DNA of 64,000 nt from contig NZ_JAFMSS010000007.1 of assembly GCF_017916295.1 (NCBI RefSeq), positions 270,477 through 334,476 of the forward strand, given 5' to 3'. Position 1 is the first letter of the stretch; each line of letters begins with the position of its first letter. The position numbers and the translations under genes are program-made. This DNA is from Rubellimicrobium arenae (lineage in GTDB: Bacteria; Pseudomonadota; Alphaproteobacteria; Rhodobacterales; Rhodobacteraceae). The notes beneath the pieces were generated by a model. The model ran no database searches, had not been told where the DNA came from, and saw nothing but the letters and a program-made list of their open reading frames with translations. Below, one piece after another: positions 1-8,661 of the stretch.

Positions 1-53
1 AACGCCGCCTGACGGCCCGCCTCGGCTCTGCGCCAAGGTGGCCTTCCCGGGGC

Positions 54-581
54 TCACGGCCGGTCGCCGTCCACCAGTCCGGCCAGGGCGGCCCGCGCCC
101 GGTTGAGCCGGCTCTTGATCGTGCCGACCGAGCAGTTGCAGACTTCGGCCGCGTCCTCGTAGCCCAGGCCCAGGACGGGGATGAGGATTAGGATCTCGCG
201 ATGCGCCGGCGACAGGTCGTTGAGCAGCCGCCCGATCGCCTCGCGCGCCCACAGGTCCGTGGCCTGCGTCGCCGGCGTTGTGGCGCTCTGCTCGATGGCC
301 TCGGCGCCGGGGGTCGTCTCGCGCCGGGCCTTGCGCCAGCGCGTGTTGAACGAGTTCCGCATGATGGTGAACAGCCAGGCCTTCAGGTTGGTCCCGTCGT
401 GGAACCGGTCGCGGGCGGCCAGCGCCTTGAGGATCGTTTCCTGCACGAGATCCTCGACATCGGCCTCCTGACGCAGGAGTCGACGCGCGAATGCACACAG
501 CGCAGGCTGCAGCGCGAGCACGTCGCGGTCGAACGAGGACAATTGGGGCGGAACAATGGGGCACTCGGTGTGGATCGTCAC
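54..581 (-). CDS. EcfG-like (ECF15-type) RNA polymerase sigma factor
   Basis: A short sigma-70 family protein of about 175 residues with only regions 2 and 4. Region 2 carries the DLVQETILKA core followed by NLKAWLFTIMRNSF; region 4 ends in YEDAAEVCNCSVGTIKSRLNRAR, the helix-turn-helix that reads the -35 element. This wording is typical of EcfG, the general stress response sigma factor of alphaproteobacteria. I chose the GTG at 581 because a perfect AAGGAG lies 6 nt upstream; an in-frame ATG at 638 has no such site. The usual partners PhyR and NepR are not present, so this could be a secondary EcfG copy. Divergent from the response regulator pair to its right. Confidence 0.88.
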   Translation of the reverse strand: MTIHTECPIVPPQLSSFDRDVLALQPALCAFARRLLRQEADVEDLVQETILKALAARDRFHDGTNLKAWLFTIMRNSFNTRWRKARRETTPGAEAIEQSATTPATQATDLWAREAIGRLLNDLSPAHREILILIPVLGLGYEDAAEVCNCSVGTIKSRLNRARAALAGLVDGDRP

Positions 582-714
582 GAGCAACTCCTTCGGGATC
601 TGGACCCGTGACGGGTCCTGTTGTCCCAAAGAGGACACAATCGGAAATCCGCTGCGTTAACCTATGCAACCTTGCCGTGCGGTTGGTTCGCATTAGCCTC
701 AGCCGCGTCAACGG

Positions 715-1002
715 ATGGGGCAGTCCATGTACGACAATCGGCACCACATGGGCATCTTGGGCAAGAGGCGCATCCTTCGCATCCGCAGCATGTTCGGAGG
801 CCTAGCGGCGCGCATCGCCGATCCTGCGCAGGCGCGCCGGGTCGAGGCGGAGCTCAACGATGCCTGGCTTCGCCTCCAGTTCGCCCGGGTGGCCAACGAT
901 CCTGACCGGGTCCTGGCCGAACGCCGGGTCTGCGTCAGCCTCCTGGAGCAGGCCCGTCAGCGCGCCATCGCGCCCGCCGGTTCCCGCCGCGGGGCGGCAT
1001 GA
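715..1002 (+). CDS. Small hypothetical protein beside the sigma factor
   Basis: A 95-residue basic protein I do not recognise. The middle is predicted helical and rich in Arg, Ala and Leu (ADPAQARRVEAELNDAWLRL), with no signal peptide, membrane segment or cysteine pair. It does not resemble the NepR anti-sigma family in the residues I can compare. It lies divergent to the sigma gene, and its stop overlaps an ATG (ATGA at 999) that opens a longer reading of the response regulator gene, so the two are probably co-transcribed. The start is uncertain because no strong ribosome binding site precedes 715. Confidence 0.5.
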   Translation: MGQSMYDNRHHMGILGKRRILRIRSMFGGLAARIADPAQARRVEAELNDAWLRLQFARVANDPDRVLAERRVCVSLLEQARQRAIAPAGSRRGAA

Positions 1003-1112
1003 GGGGGCAGGAGCGCGGGACGGCCTGGCCGCACGAGATGAACCGGGCGACGGCATCGGACGTTGAGCCGGGTGCAAGCGCACCTTGGCAGACTGCCGGG
1101 AGGGGAATGGCC

Positions 1113-1496
1113 ATGGCCGGACCGAGACCCGCCGAAGGAAAGCACGTCCTTGTGGTCGAGGACGAGTACATGCTCGCCGACGATCTGCGCCGGGACCTGG
1201 AGGAGGCAGGGGCGCGGGTGCTGGGTCCCGTCGCCTCGCTGGAGCAGGCCTTCTCGGCGCTGAACGATGGCATCACGATCGATGCGGCGGTGCTGGACAT
1301 CAATCTCGGGGGCGAAATGGTCTTCCCCCTGGCCGAGGCCCTGCGCGGCCGCGGGGTCCCGTTCGTCTTCGTGACCGGCTACGACGCCTGGGCCTTGCCG
1401 GGCCAGTTCCGGGATGTGCCCTGCTGCGACAAGCCGGTGGACGCGGTCCAGCTCCTGCGCAGTCTCGGCCTCGCCAGGACCCGGGGGACGCCATGA
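1113..1496 (+). CDS. Single-domain response regulator (receiver only)
   Basis: A 127-residue CheY-like receiver domain without an output domain. The acidic pocket is in VLVVEDEYML, the phospho-acceptor Asp in AAVLDINLGGE, the switch Thr in FVFVTGY and the conserved Lys in CCDKPVD. This type of stand-alone receiver is common with HWE histidine kinases in alphaproteobacteria and may act as a phosphate sink or relay. The start at 1113 has a GGAGG 9 nt upstream. An alternative ATG at 999 overlaps the previous stop but would add a 38-residue tail without obvious structure. Its location next to an EcfG-like sigma gene suggests a role in stress signalling; the cognate kinase is unknown. Confidence 0.82.
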   Translation: MAGPRPAEGKHVLVVEDEYMLADDLRRDLEEAGARVLGPVASLEQAFSALNDGITIDAAVLDINLGGEMVFPLAEALRGRGVPFVFVTGYDAWALPGQFRDVPCCDKPVDAVQLLRSLGLARTRGTP

Positions 1497-1508
1497 CCGT
1501 CAGGGTCG

Positions 1509-1534
1509 GGGCGGCCGCGATCCCGCGGCCGCCC
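1509..1534. terminator. Bidirectional terminator hairpin
   Basis: A perfect 11-bp GC stem (GGGCGGCCGCG with CGCGGCCGCCC) closes a 4-nt loop in the 61-bp gap between two convergent genes, the response regulator and the SDR. Only two T residues follow on the plus strand, so efficiency is uncertain. Confidence 0.6.
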
Positions 1535-1557
1535 TTGATCGTCGATCGGATCCCGCG

Positions 1558-2379
1558 TCAGCCCAGCCGCAGCGGCGCGTCCGGCACGGGAGGCGAGGCG
1601 GCATAGGCGCCCCAGACCGACTGGTCGAATTGGATGACCGCCCCGGTCATCAGGCCCGAATCGTCCGACGCAAGGAAGGCCACGGCCCGCGCGACTTCCT
1701 CCGGCTCGACGAGGCGCCCAAAGGGCTGGGACGCGCTGGCCCGGGCCAGCCAATCGTCGCCCCCGCCCATCTGGTCCCGCTGGACGCGGTCCTCGTTCTC
1801 CGAGGACATCCAGCCGATGTCGAGCTGGTTGACCCGGATGCGGTTCCGCATGACCGCAAAGGCCGTGTTCCGGGTCAGCGTGGCCAGGGCCCCCTTCGAG
1901 GCGCAGTACGGAGCGATGAACGGCTGCCCCGCCCGCTCCGATGTCGAGCCGATGTTGACGATCGAGCCCTCGCGGCTGTCGCGGATCATCAGCCGGATCG
2001 CGTCCTGCATCAGGAAGAACGGCGCGCGGACGTTGACCGCGAACATCCGGTCGAACAGCGCCGGGTCCGTGGACAGGATGTCGCCCCGGTCGGTCAGGCC
2101 CGCCGCGTTGACCAGCACGTCGACGCGGCCGAAGTGGCGGTCGGCTGCGGCGATCACCTCGCGGCAGTCGTCGACCGACTCCAGATCGCAGCGGACGAAC
2201 CGGACGGGCGCGCCGGTCCTGCCGGTGATCGCATCGGCCACGCGGCCGCCCTTGGCCTCGTTGCGACCGCAGGTCACCAGGCCGGCCGCGCCCGCCTCGG
2301 CAAGACGGTGCGCGATGGCGGCGCCCAGACCCTGGGTGCCGCCGGTGACGACGCACACCTTGCCGTCGAGCCGGTTCAC
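1558..2379 (-). CDS. SDR-family NAD(P)-dependent oxidoreductase
   Basis: A classical short-chain dehydrogenase of 273 residues. The cofactor motif TGGTQGLG lies near residue 12, the NAAG structural motif near 90, and the catalytic Ser and the Tyr and Lys of YCASK near 145 to 165. Its start overlaps the stop of iolE by 4 nt, so it is the last gene of the iolD-iolE-SDR unit. The substrate cannot be read from the sequence; by context a polyol or keto-inositol intermediate is likely. Many such SDRs are annotated as glucose or 3-oxoacyl dehydrogenases without proof. Confidence 0.88.
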   Translation of the reverse strand: MNRLDGKVCVVTGGTQGLGAAIAHRLAEAGAAGLVTCGRNEAKGGRVADAITGRTGAPVRFVRCDLESVDDCREVIAAADRHFGRVDVLVNAAGLTDRGDILSTDPALFDRMFAVNVRAPFFLMQDAIRLMIRDSREGSIVNIGSTSERAGQPFIAPYCASKGALATLTRNTAFAVMRNRIRVNQLDIGWMSSENEDRVQRDQMGGGDDWLARASASQPFGRLVEPEEVARAVAFLASDDSGLMTGAVIQFDQSVWGAYAASPPVPDAPLRLG

Positions 2380-3275
2380 CGCACGACCTCGTAGCCGGCC
2401 AGCCCGAGGACGCGATGCAGTTCCCGGTTGCCCTTGGCCGAGATCGGAAGCGGCGGGGCCTTCTTCGGGTCCTGCTCGGCCTCGACCACGAACCAGCCCT
2501 CATACCCGTGATCCGCCAGGCGCTTCACGATGGCCTCGAAGTCGAGGCTGCCATCGCCCGGCACGGTGAAGGCGCCCTTCACCACGGCATCCAGGAACGA
2601 CTCCCGGCTGCGGTCCAGCGCGTCGATGACATCCATCCGCACGTCCTTGGTGTGGACATGGGTGATGCGGGCATGGTGGTTGTCGATGACCCGCAGCACG
2701 TCGCCGCCGGCAAAGGCCATGTGCCCCGCATCGAAGAGAAGCGGAATGCCCTCCCCCGAATGCTTCATGAACAGGTCGAGCTCGGGCTCCGTCTCGATCA
2801 CCGCCGCCATGTGGTGGTGGTAGGACAAGGGCATGCCCTGTTCCGCGCACCATTCGCCGAAGGCGGTCATGTTGCGGGCGTAGGTCCTGATCTCGTCCTC
2901 GGACAGCTTGGGCTTGGTGGCCAGCGGCTTGGACCGGTCCCCCTGGATCGAGCGGGCGACCTCGCCGTAGACGATGCAGGGCGCCTTGGCGGCGATGAAC
3001 AGGTCCATCTGGGCGCGGATGCGGTCCTTGTTCTCCTCCAGGTCGCCCTCGAGGACCGTGCCCGAGAACCAGCCGCCGCAGACGCTCATCCCGTAGCGGT
3101 CAAGGATCGGGCCCAGTTCGTCGATGTCCATCGGAAAGCGGCGCCCCGTTTCCATGCCGGTGTAGCCGGCCTCGGAGGCCTGGCGGAGGCACTCCTCCAG
3201 GCTCACGTCGTCCGACAGTTCCGGAAGGTCGTCGTTCCACCAGCAGATGGGGGAGATTCCGAGCCTGGCCTTCAT
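2376..3275 (-). CDS. iolE: Myo-inosose-2 dehydratase
   Basis: A 299-residue TIM-barrel protein of the xylose-isomerase-like sugar isomerase/epimerase family. It opens with the IolE-like LGISPICWWNDDLPEL and ends with GNRELHRVLGLAGYEV, wording I associate with IolE (EC 4.2.1.44), which dehydrates 2-keto-myo-inositol to the diketone that IolD hydrolyses. Metal ligands are probably the Glu and His residues in YHHHMAAV, LLFDAGHMAF, THVHTKD and VVEAEQD. It lies 210 bp downstream of iolD on the same strand and overlaps the following SDR gene. Confidence 0.9.
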   Translation of the reverse strand: MKARLGISPICWWNDDLPELSDDVSLEECLRQASEAGYTGMETGRRFPMDIDELGPILDRYGMSVCGGWFSGTVLEGDLEENKDRIRAQMDLFIAAKAPCIVYGEVARSIQGDRSKPLATKPKLSEDEIRTYARNMTAFGEWCAEQGMPLSYHHHMAAVIETEPELDLFMKHSGEGIPLLFDAGHMAFAGGDVLRVIDNHHARITHVHTKDVRMDVIDALDRSRESFLDAVVKGAFTVPGDGSLDFEAIVKRLADHGYEGWFVVEAEQDPKKAPPLPISAKGNRELHRVLGLAGYEVVR

Positions 3276-3448
3276 TCCTGGGTGATCCTTCTCTGCAAAC
3301 GGTGGCGGAACCGGCGATTCGAAAATGGCCGGATCCGTGCGAATTCCTTGGCCTGCCTTCCCCCCGGACGCCAGAGGAACCTCAGGAACGGCAGGGTTCC
3401 GCTGCTGGGAATCCCTCAGCGGCGGTGCCGGCGCCTGATGGGTTTCTC

Positions 3449-3470
3449 CGCAGCCCGGCGCGGGGCTGCG
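3449..3470 (-). terminator. GC hairpin downstream of iolD
   Basis: An 8-bp stem (CGCAGCCC with GGGCTGCG) with a 6-nt loop lies 16 nt past the iolD stop, inside the 210-bp iolD-iolE gap. No T-run follows, so it may attenuate or stabilise the transcript rather than end it. Confidence 0.35.
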
Positions 3471-3485
3471 GGGCGCATCGCGGGG

Positions 3486-5336
3486 TCACACGCCGACGCG
3501 CTGCTTTTCGCGGATGAGCTCCTGCGCCTTGCGCGCCTCCTGGACGGCGGGCCGCTCGGAGACCTCGGGTACGCCCACGTCCCAGTCGGCGTCGCCCGGA
3601 ACCCAGGCGAAGGCGTCCGTCGCGATGCTGAGGACCGTGGTCCGGTCCGTGCCCCGCGCCCAATCCAGCGCGGCCTCCAGGTCCGCGAGGCTGTCGCAAT
3701 GGCGGGACTCGGCGCCCATGGCCCTGGAATGGGCGGCAAAGTCGACGGGGAACGGGTCCCGCGTGATGCGGCAGTCCTGGATCAGGTTGTTGAAGCCGGG
3801 GATGCCCTTGGCGTTCTGCAAGCGGTTGATCACCGCGTAGCCGCCGTTGTCGCACACGATGATGACCAGCTTATGCCCCGATAGCACCGTCGAGTAGATG
3901 TCCGAGTTCATCATCATGTAGGTGCCGTCCCCGATCATCACGATCGGCGTGCCGTCGCCCTGCTTGGCCATGGCGTGACCCCAGCCCGCCGCGATCTCGT
4001 AGCCCATGGTGGAGTAGCCGAACTCCAGGTCGAAGGTGCCCGGGTCCTTGACCTTCCAGCCCTTCATCAGCTCGCCCGGCAGGCCTCCGGCGGCGGTCAC
4101 CACCGTATCGCGTGGCGCGGCCCAGCGGTTCACCGAGGCGACCACCTGCGCGTAGGTCGGGCGCTCGGCGTTGGTGGGGGCTTGGTGGCGGTCCACCAGG
4201 GCGTTCCAGTCGGCGAAGAGGCCTTGCGCCCGCTCTATGTGCGAGGGCTCCGCGGACCAGTCGCCCAGGGCCGCGTCGAGCTCCTGCATGGTCTCGAGCG
4301 CGTCGCCGACGACGGGCAGCGTGGAATGCTTCAGCGCATCCCAGCGGGCGGCGTTGATGCCGATGATGCGCGCGTCCGGGCTGAAGGCCGTCCAGGATCC
4401 GGTGGTGAAGTCCATCAGCCGCGTGCCCACGGCCAGGATGACGTCCGCCTCGGCGGCCAGCGCGTTGGCCGAGGTGGAGCCGACGATGCCGAGGGGCCCC
4501 GCATGGACAGGATGGTCATGCGTGAGCGTGCCCTTGCCGGCGATGGTCTCCACAACCGGGATGCCGCGCTTCCGCGCGAACTCGGCCACGGCCTCGCTGG
4601 CTCCGGCATAGCGCACCCCGCCGCCGGAGATGAGGAGCGGCGCCTTGGCCCCTCGCAGGACCTCGACGGCGCGGGCGACGGCGCGGCGGTCCGGGCGGGG
4701 GCGGGGGATCTCCCAGACGCGGGGCTCGAAGAAGGCGATGGGGTAATCGTAGGCCTTTTCCTGGGTGTCCTGGCACAGGCCCAGGAAGGCCGGCCCGCAA
4801 TCCGCCGGGTCGAGCATGGTGGCGACCGCCTGGGGCAGCGAGCCGATGATCTGCTCGGGCAGGGAGATGCGGTCCCAGTAGCGCGTGACGGGCCGGAAGG
4901 CGTCGTTCACGGTGATGCTCGGGTTCCCGAAATGCTCCACCTGCTGCATGACCGGGTCCGGCGCCCGGTTCGCGAAGGTGTCCCCCGACAGGAGCAGCAC
5001 CGGCAGGCGGTTGGTGTGCGCCGCGGCGGCGGCCGTCAGCATGTTCGTGGCCCCGGGCCCGATGGACGAGGTGGCCACCATGATCTGCCGGCGCAGCCGC
5101 GCCTTGGCGAACCCGACGGCGGCCAGGGCCATGGATTGCTCGTTCTGCCCGCGCCAGGTGGGCAGGCGGTCCTGCACGCCTTCCAGGGCTTCCGAAAGGC
5201 AGGTCACGTTGCCGTGCCCGAAGATGCCGAACACCCCGGCAAAGAGCGGCACGCGCTGGCCGTCGATCTCTGTCTCCTGCGCGCAGAGCCAGCGCACCAA
5301 CGCCTGCGCCATCGTCAGGCGAACCGTCCGTCCCAT
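3486..5336 (-). CDS. iolD: 3D-(3,5/4)-trihydroxycyclohexane-1,2-dione acylhydrolase
   Basis: A 616-residue thiamine-diphosphate enzyme that opens the ring of the diketo-inositol made by IolE, giving 5-deoxyglucuronate (EC 3.7.1.22). The N-terminal domain carries the catalytic-Glu region GHGNVTCL followed by the PTWRGQNEQSMALAA segment typical of IolD; the C-terminal domain has the ThDP/Mg motif beginning GDGTYMM and ending CDNGGY. I chose the ATG at 5336 because GGGAGGAG lies 6 nt upstream; an earlier in-frame ATG at 5363 has no such site. It heads the leftward unit and shares a control region with the divergent aldehyde dehydrogenase. Confidence 0.94.
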   Translation of the reverse strand: MGRTVRLTMAQALVRWLCAQETEIDGQRVPLFAGVFGIFGHGNVTCLSEALEGVQDRLPTWRGQNEQSMALAAVGFAKARLRRQIMVATSSIGPGATNMLTAAAAAHTNRLPVLLLSGDTFANRAPDPVMQQVEHFGNPSITVNDAFRPVTRYWDRISLPEQIIGSLPQAVATMLDPADCGPAFLGLCQDTQEKAYDYPIAFFEPRVWEIPRPRPDRRAVARAVEVLRGAKAPLLISGGGVRYAGASEAVAEFARKRGIPVVETIAGKGTLTHDHPVHAGPLGIVGSTSANALAAEADVILAVGTRLMDFTTGSWTAFSPDARIIGINAARWDALKHSTLPVVGDALETMQELDAALGDWSAEPSHIERAQGLFADWNALVDRHQAPTNAERPTYAQVVASVNRWAAPRDTVVTAAGGLPGELMKGWKVKDPGTFDLEFGYSTMGYEIAAGWGHAMAKQGDGTPIVMIGDGTYMMMNSDIYSTVLSGHKLVIIVCDNGGYAVINRLQNAKGIPGFNNLIQDCRITRDPFPVDFAAHSRAMGAESRHCDSLADLEAALDWARGTDRTTVLSIATDAFAWVPGDADWDVGVPEVSERPAVQEARKAQELIREKQRVGV

Positions 5337-5391
5337 GCTCGTCTCCTCCCTGAGCGGTTGCACGGAACGTTAGACAACGGTCATTGACAAT

Positions 5392-5416
5392 GCAATAGAT
5401 GCGCAACATCCATTGC
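5392..5416. promoter_or_regulatory. 25-bp palindromic operator candidate between divergent catabolic units
   Basis: An imperfect palindrome of the form GCAAT-N-GATG-N5-CATC-N-ATTGC sits midway in the 99-bp space between iolD and the aldehyde dehydrogenase gene. A TTGACA (5384-5389) lies just outside it on the plus strand, so a bound protein would cover the start region of a rightward promoter and could affect both directions. No regulator gene lies nearby; LacI, GntR or RpiR (IolR-type) proteins are candidates. Confidence 0.55.
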
Positions 5417-5435
5417 GGATAGGGAGGCCGTCACA

Positions 5436-6875
5436 GTGTATCATTCATTCGGACTGTTCATCGACAGCGCCTGGCGGGGCGCTTCGGACGGCGGCACGGC
5501 CCCTATCGCCTCTCCGGTGACCGAACGGTCCCTGGGCGAGGTGCCCGTTGCGACAGCCGCCGACACGCGCGAGGCCATCGACGCCGCCGAGGCCGGTCTG
5601 GCCGCCTGGCGGGCCAGGCCGGCCTTCGACCGTGCCGACGCGCTTCACAGGATCGCCGACGAGATGCTTCGCCGCAAGGACGAAGCGGCGCGGATGATCT
5701 CCTCGGAGACCGGCAAGCCGCTCGTCCAGGCCGGGCGGGAGTGGGGGCTCGCCGCGGACCAGTTCCGCTGGTATGCCGAAGAGGCGCGGCGCATCTACGG
5801 CCGGGTGATCGAGAGCCGCGTTCCGGGGGGCCGCTTCGAGGTCAGCCACGAGCCCATCGGCATCTGCGCCGCCTTCACGGCCTGGAACTTTCCGGCGGCC
5901 CTTGTGGCGCGCAAGGTCGCGCCGGCGCTCGCGGCCGGGTGCAGCGTCGTCCTGCGGCCCTCGTCGCAGACGCCGGGAACGGCCATGCTCATCGTCGACT
6001 GCTGCCGCGCCGGGGACCTGCCGAACGGCGTGGTGAACCTCGTGGTCGGACCCACCGACGCGACCTATGCTCCTCTCATGGCGGACAAGCGCGTCCGCAA
6101 GGTATCCCTCACCGGGTCGACCCGCGTGGGGCAGCAGATGATCCGCGACGCGGCGGCGACCCTCAAGAAGGTGTCGATGGAGCTGGGCGGCAACGCTCCT
6201 CTCATCGTCTACGAGGACGCGGACCTCGAGATGGCGCTCAACGTCTCGGTCCCGACCAAGTTCGCCAACGCCGGCCAGGTCTGCGTGACCCCGGACCGCT
6301 TCTATGTCCACGAGTCGCTGCATGACGCCTTCGTCGAGGGCTTCGTCGCGCGGGCGCAGGCGATCCGGCTGGGCGACGGGCTCGACCCCGAGGTCGGGAT
6401 GGGTCCCCTGATCTCGCGCCGGCGGCTCGAGGAGATCGAGGGGATCGTGGCCGACGCCCTGAAGTCGGGCGCCCGGCTGGCGTCCGGCGGGCGGCGGGCC
6501 AGCGGCTTCAACGCCGGGCATTTCCACGAGCCCACCGTCCTGACGGAGGTGAACGACGACATGCGCGTCATGGCCGAGGAGAACTTCGGCCCCATCGCCG
6601 CCATCACCCGCTTCGGATCGGACGACGAGGCGCTGACCCGCGCGAACGCGAGCGACATGGGCCTGTCGGCCTACGCCTTCACCCGATCGCCCCAGCGCGC
6701 GCGCCGGACGGTGGCAGAGCTGAAGGCCGGGATGGTCGGGATCAACAGCTTTGCCATGGCCGCGTCCGAGGCGCCGTTCGGCGGCACGAACTTCTCGGGC
6801 ATGGGGCGCGAGGGCGGAATCGAGGGCCTGCGCGACTACCTCGACATCAAGCTGGCGCAGGTGGTGTGGCTATGA
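5436..6875 (+). CDS. NAD(P)-dependent aldehyde dehydrogenase (succinate-semialdehyde type)
   Basis: A 479-residue ALDH-superfamily protein. The active-site Cys is C283 in NAGQVCVTPDRF, the general base Glu is E249 in MELGGNAP, and the oxyanion Asn is N151 in TAWNFP. The overall pattern is closest to succinate-semialdehyde and related non-acylating dehydrogenases; it is not obviously IolA, the CoA-acylating methylmalonate-semialdehyde dehydrogenase. The start is GTG at 5436, with GGGAGG 8 nt upstream. First gene of a five-gene overlapping operon, it probably oxidises an aldehyde released by the following aldolase; that is inference. Confidence 0.9.
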   Translation: MYHSFGLFIDSAWRGASDGGTAPIASPVTERSLGEVPVATAADTREAIDAAEAGLAAWRARPAFDRADALHRIADEMLRRKDEAARMISSETGKPLVQAGREWGLAADQFRWYAEEARRIYGRVIESRVPGGRFEVSHEPIGICAAFTAWNFPAALVARKVAPALAAGCSVVLRPSSQTPGTAMLIVDCCRAGDLPNGVVNLVVGPTDATYAPLMADKRVRKVSLTGSTRVGQQMIRDAAATLKKVSMELGGNAPLIVYEDADLEMALNVSVPTKFANAGQVCVTPDRFYVHESLHDAFVEGFVARAQAIRLGDGLDPEVGMGPLISRRRLEEIEGIVADALKSGARLASGGRRASGFNAGHFHEPTVLTEVNDDMRVMAEENFGPIAAITRFGSDDEALTRANASDMGLSAYAFTRSPQRARRTVAELKAGMVGINSFAMAASEAPFGGTNFSGMGREGGIEGLRDYLDIKLAQVVWL

Positions 6876-7702
6876 AGGATCCCCGCGACATCTGGGCCGA
6901 GGGCAAGGCCGTCCTCAACGGCTGGCTGTCGATCGGCAACCCGTTCACGGCCGAGATCATGGCCGCGCAGGGCTACGACAGCATCACGATCGACGTGCAG
7001 CACGGCGCGCTCGACTATTCGGACGCGCTGCCGATGTTCCAGGCCATGCGGGCCTCGGGCGTCTGGCCCATGGCGCGTGCGCCCTGGCGCGAGCCGGGCG
7101 CGATCATGAAGCTGCTCGATGCCGGGGCGATGGGCATCATCTGCCCCATGGTGAACTCGGCTGGGGACGCCGCCGAATTCGCAAGCTTCCTGCGCTATCC
7201 GCCGCGGGGGCTGCGCAGCTTCGGGCCGACCCGGGTGGGGGTCGCGCAGGGCCTGGCCGACTATTACCGCAACGCCAACGACACGGTCCTGGGCTTTGCG
7301 ATGATCGAAACGGCCGAGGGGATGCGGAACCTCGACGCGATCGCGGCCACGCCGGGTCTGGATGGGCTCTACATCGGCCCCGCCGACCTCACGCTCGGAC
7401 TGAGCGGAGGGCGCCTGTCCCCCGGTTTCGACCGGGAGGAGCCCGAGATGATCGACGCCATCCAGGCGATCCGCAACGCCGCCCACCGCAACGGCATCAA
7501 GGCGGCCCTGCATTGCGGGACGGCGGATTATGCCGCGCGCGCCCTTGGCTGGGGCTTCGATCTCGTGACGGTGTCGGGGGACTCGCGGCTCCTCGCCGCG
7601 GCGGCGGCGGCATCGGTCGCGCGCTTTCGCGAACTGGCCTCCAAGGGACCGGCGCAGGACGCCGACGTCCCGGTGCCGAGCGCTGCCCAGGGAGGCTACT
7701 GA
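6872..7702 (+). CDS. HpcH/HpaI-family aldolase
   Basis: A 276-residue class II, metal-dependent TIM-barrel aldolase of the HpcH/HpaI/CitE superfamily, which cleaves 2-keto-3-deoxy acids to pyruvate and an aldehyde. Recognisable pieces are ITIDVQHGALDY, MARAPWREPG, the metal-binding MIETAEGM and the YIGPADLTLGL loop. The ATG at 6872 overlaps the stop of the upstream dehydrogenase (ATGA); an in-frame GTG 6 nt earlier is less likely. With an aldehyde dehydrogenase on one side and a 2-hydroxyacid dehydrogenase on the other, a sugar-acid cleavage step is the natural reading. Confidence 0.88.
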   Translation: MKDPRDIWAEGKAVLNGWLSIGNPFTAEIMAAQGYDSITIDVQHGALDYSDALPMFQAMRASGVWPMARAPWREPGAIMKLLDAGAMGIICPMVNSAGDAAEFASFLRYPPRGLRSFGPTRVGVAQGLADYYRNANDTVLGFAMIETAEGMRNLDAIAATPGLDGLYIGPADLTLGLSGGRLSPGFDREEPEMIDAIQAIRNAAHRNGIKAALHCGTADYAARALGWGFDLVTVSGDSRLLAAAAAASVARFRELASKGPAQDADVPVPSAAQGGY

Positions 7703-8661
7703 TGCCGCATCTCCTCATTGCCGGTAAGCTCCATCCCGCCGGTCTCGACCGCCTGGCCTCCGCGCCGGGCGTCACCTTCGACTATGTCGAGGAGGTGTCC
7801 GAGCCCGCCTACCTGCCCTTCATCGACAAGGCGGAGGGCCTGGTGATCCGCACGCAGCCGCTTTCGGCCGCGACGGTGGAACGGGCCCGGAACCTCAAGA
7901 TCGTCTCGCGTCACGGGGTGGGCTACGACGCGGTGGACGTGGCGGCGCTGAACGCGCGGCGCATCCCCCTGGCCATCGTGGGCGACGTGAACTCCGTGTC
8001 GGTGGCCGAACATGCGATGACGCTCCTGCTGGCCGCGGCCAAGCGACTCGTGCGGGCCGACCGGGCCGTGCGCGACCCCGCCCTGTGGGGCTGGCGCAAC
8101 CGGCTCGAGGCGGGCGAGATCTCCGGCAAGCGACTGCTGATCCTGGGCTATGGCCGCATCGGCCGGCAATTGGGGCGCATGGCGCAGGCTTTTGGCCTGG
8201 AGGTGCGGGCCCATGACCCCTTCCTGCTGTCCTCTGGCTGGCCCGAAGGGCCCGTCCATCCGGTGGACACCCTGGCCGAAGGGCTGGCCTGGGCCGATGC
8301 CGTCTCGGTCCACGCGCCCAAGGTCGGGGCGCCGCTGATCGGCGCCGCCGAGTTCGCCGTCATGAAGCCCGGGATGATCCTGGTCAACACGGCCCGGGGC
8401 GGGGTGGTGGACGAGGGCGCGCTCGCCGGGGCGCTGGCCTCCGGGGTCGTGGGGGCCGCCGGGCTCGACGTCTTCGAGGGCGAGCCCCCGGCGGCCGATC
8501 ACCCGCTCCTGGCCTTCGACCAGGTGGTGCTCACGCCCCACATCGCGGCGCTGACCGCCGAATGCGCCGAGCGGATGGCCGTGATGTCGGTGGACAACGC
8601 CTTGAGCTTCTTCCAGGGACGGATCGACTCCGACCTCATCGTCAACAGGGACTTCACATGA
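7702..8661 (+). CDS. D-isomer-specific 2-hydroxyacid dehydrogenase
   Basis: A 319-residue NAD-dependent dehydrogenase of the D-3-phosphoglycerate dehydrogenase-like family. The nucleotide-binding loop is LGYGRIGRQLG, the substrate Arg is in NTARGGVVDEGAL, the Glu in DVFEGEPP, and the catalytic His in LTPHIAALT. It lacks the C-terminal ACT or regulatory domains of SerA, fitting a catabolic or broad-range reductase. Its ATG shares bases with the preceding TGA (TGATG) and a GGGAGG precedes it. The substrate is unknown. Confidence 0.9.
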   Translation: MPHLLIAGKLHPAGLDRLASAPGVTFDYVEEVSEPAYLPFIDKAEGLVIRTQPLSAATVERARNLKIVSRHGVGYDAVDVAALNARRIPLAIVGDVNSVSVAEHAMTLLLAAAKRLVRADRAVRDPALWGWRNRLEAGEISGKRLLILGYGRIGRQLGRMAQAFGLEVRAHDPFLLSSGWPEGPVHPVDTLAEGLAWADAVSVHAPKVGAPLIGAAEFAVMKPGMILVNTARGGVVDEGALAGALASGVVGAAGLDVFEGEPPAADHPLLAFDQVVLTPHIAALTAECAERMAVMSVDNALSFFQGRIDSDLIVNRDFT

